Source: Gamarada debralockiae (lineage: Eukaryota > Ascomycota > Leotiomycetes > Helotiales > Hyphodiscaceae). Taken from it: 44,357 nucleotides of DNA. This document shows, in pieces, positions 42,542-44,357 of the stretch. The translations under genes were made by a program, and so were the position numbers. A model generated the notes under the pieces. The model searched no databases and was not told the DNA's origin. It saw only the letters and a list, made by a program, of their open reading frames with translations. The stretch covers positions 1-44,357 of the forward strand of contig NXFV01000883.1 in NCBI GenBank assembly GCA_002803225.1, written 5' to 3'. Positions within the stretch are counted from its first letter, which is position 1; every line of letters starts with the position of its first letter.

Positions 42542-43230
42542 ATCTTTTGTTTCGACTGAGTCTTAAAAGTGCTTCGGGATGGCAGCTAGAAGAAGGAGAA
42601 GGTATGCATACAAAAAGTGCGATCGGGAGAGATGGGCTCCAGAATTTCGCTCAACACAGACTCTGTTCGGGCAGAACCTTCAGATGTTGTTGCAGTGCTG
42701 GGGTTTCGGCTTCCGCTTTCTCCTTTCATCTTTCTCATCGTTCTAGTTCGCAACATGTGAAGAATAGGTAAACAGTGCAATACACTTACTAACAAGGCCA
42801 CTCTCACAGAGCGTTTCTCGATTTTTTTTAAACGGCCGCAGTATTGCTCCATTGGTTCGCTCTGCTGTGCCCCTCACTATCCCGTCATCTCCACAACCGC
42901 AGCTTCTTTTCAAATCAGCTCCTTTCTACCTTGTTAAGAAGCGACCTAAGCACTGTGAATATACTCTTATCTCAACGCGTTACTGCGATTGCCGTACTTT
43001 ACCTGAAAGAGGGTGCCAACCTCAAAAATATGACATGCGGAGCCGGCGCCACTAGCAGCTCAGCAGGACAAGGATGAGGAGAGTATAGCCGCATTGGTAA
43101 GGAGAACTTGGGTTGTATCCATTGCGGATGGTTGAGAAACGAACGGAGGTTCGAAAAGCAAATTTTTTCCTCGAGTTTATGAATATTCTTGTATTCAGTG
43201 ATCGGAGAGGAGATGGTAGGCAGGTTCTCA
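42542..43230. other. Intergenic, nothing recognised
   Basis: Overlapping frames on both strands (42547-42771 plus, 42586-42852 minus, 42844-43077 plus) show no domain. Upstream exons of the MFS relic would be expected here but I do not find them. Confidence 0.45.
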
Positions 43231-43232
43231 TA

Positions 43233-43300
43233 CCGTATTAATTGCTTTATAAGACTATATCCATTTGTAAGATAATGCTATTTATAAGAGATGGTTCTAA
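43233..43300 (+). mobile_element. Second copy of the MITE left end
   Basis: Preceded by TA, the sequence begins CCGTATTAATTGCTTTATAA and continues with a TTATAAG motif and ATGGTTCTAATTG, the same order as the left end of the element at 20570. I cannot find a matching right end downstream, so the copy is truncated or degraded and its true right boundary is unknown. Confidence 0.7.
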
Positions 43301-43811
43301 TTGATTGAAATGTAACACAGGGGTATTTTTTAAGGTTATAAGTCTATGGTGGGGGCTCAATTTATTCCTTATAAAGGGTCAAAAACTTCCTGTTTTAAGG
43401 GCATTTTTAAGCAGAATTCTCCTACCAAAGTAACCGCGTTTGAACTGTAATCGAAGTGGAATATCGATATATTGAATGATATGTATTATAACCATTATAA
43501 TCCAAATATAAATATGCTCCACCGCCTATTATTTCTTCCACAAAGCCTATGAAACCAACGACATTTCCCCACCTATTCCACATCTAATCAATGTCCATAT
43601 TATCATCCGCCATGTCATAGTCGCCCCGAGAATAGGATCAACATCATTATCAGAAGAGTTAAAATTAAGCTCAAAATCATTACTAGACTTACCCGTAGTA
43701 ATTAGCACGTAAGAGATTAGTGGTTAGTTAAGAGCCTACTCTGATAAGAGCCTATTCTATTTCGAAAAAAGTTGCAAAAAATCACATCAGATATTATCTT
43801 ATTTGACGCCG

Positions 43812-43856
43812 CCTATAATTCAGAGGGCTTCAGACTTCAAGGCGCTGAATTATAGG
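43812..43856. repeat. Inverted repeat with 12-bp perfect arms
   Basis: CCTATAATTCAG at 43812-43823 pairs with CTGAATTATAGG at 43845-43856 across a 21-base loop. The motif TATAATT-CAGGGC also occurs inside the 20570 element, so this could be part of a related repeat. Confidence 0.65.
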
Positions 43857-44342
43857 GTGTTTTGCCCGAAATCTCATAAGACACTATTCCCAGATCAGAT
43901 CCTATTTGTGTACCGGCCATGCTTGTAAATAACCAGAGCTACATCAACACTATCGAATTTCCCTAATTCATAGGCTTTCTTAATCAAGGCATCCCCTCTC
44001 CTAGTTATTCCCTCTTTTTTTCTTTTTCTTCTTTTTGCCTTGTCGTTTCGTTTGATCTTTGGAGTATCCATTTATCCTTAGGTTATGCCAGATCTAAGTC
44101 ATCTTTAATACCCTTTGAGGATAAGCCATTTGAGAGCTAACTGTTATTTGGAACTGTGCTTATTAAGGACCGTCTGATAGCTATCTTTATTGAGGGCTGT
44201 CTTGTATTAGTGGCCGCCGACCGGTGCCTCGAAAACTGAATCATGGGAGCCGAAGTTGAACCATCAATCCTCCAAAACCCTAGCCGAAGAAAGAGTTTGA
44301 TTGTGTAAGGAGGGCTTGAATCGGTCCCCTTGAATCCAAGTG

Positions 44343-44357
44343 CCCCCCCCCCCCCCC
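44343..44357 (+). repeat. Terminal C15 homopolymer
   Basis: The window closes with fifteen C bases. There is no telomeric TTAGGG array next to it, so it is more likely a homopolymer at which assembly stopped than a chromosome end. Confidence 0.8.

Larger units (their letters stand above)
43301..44357. other. AT-rich repeat relics to the window end
   Basis: No gene. The stretch is AT-rich with CT-rich tracts (44020-44040), a strong hairpin at 43812-43856 and many short motifs recalling the MITE interior. It ends in a C15 run (44343-44357), which may be a contig end or an assembly limit. Confidence 0.45.

Noticed and set aside
1..44357. CRISPR array, bacterial operon or secondary-metabolite cluster
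   Set aside because: No regularly spaced repeats; introns and gene content are fungal; no PKS, NRPS or terpene core gene is present despite transporters and Zn2Cys6 factors.

Overview
The window looks like nuclear DNA of a filamentous ascomycete (Pezizomycotina; Leotiomycetes is my guess from the style of the F-box and NLR proteins, which is inference only). The evidence is many short introns (about 45-110 nt) with fungal splice sites, two Zn2Cys6 regulators, an RTA1-like protein, a NACHT-ankyrin NLR, an Spt10 acetyltransferase, and transposon copies whose stop codons look like repeat-induced point mutation (RIP).

Layout. 1-5.8 kb: gene-poor, holding a dead DHA2-type MFS transporter (2050-3978) and an AT-rich block. 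5.8-7.2 kb, minus strand: a five-exon gene, mostly invisible as long ORFs, that joins an N-terminal fungal Cys-rich (DUF3716-like) domain to a divergent histone H2B fold; I consider this the most unusual object here. 9.0-11.0 kb: an unknown 655-aa coiled-coil protein transcribed divergently from it. 11.6-12.9 kb, minus: the phosphatidate phosphatase APP1. 13.3-14.6 kb: a Tc1/mariner element with matched inverted repeats and six in-frame stops. 14.6-17.6 kb: degraded repeats and an F-box pseudogene. 18.0-19.5 kb, minus: a secreted GH13 alpha-amylase. 20.5-23.6 kb: an NLR pseudogene split near its start by a 438-bp TIR element (a MITE).

23.9-27.9 kb: a divergent pair, an RTA1-like membrane protein (minus) and a Zn2Cys6 factor (plus). 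29.0-32.9 kb: a housekeeping island, Spt10 (plus) convergent with the chaperonin subunit CCT7 (minus). 35.6-37.5 kb, minus: a second Zn2Cys6 factor. 38.2-42.0 kb: an unknown 608-aa membrane protein bracketed by a 33-bp inverted repeat. 42.1-44.4 kb: an MFS fragment, a second MITE end, a hairpin and a terminal C15 run.

No single operon or biosynthetic cluster is present. Conserved genes (app1, spt10, cct7) alternate with accessory DNA in which two transporters, an F-box gene, an NLR and a transposase have decayed. The histone-fold fusion is the best candidate for undescribed biology: its intact five-exon frame, histone-matching splice junctions and lack of an internal start codon argue for one real fused protein.
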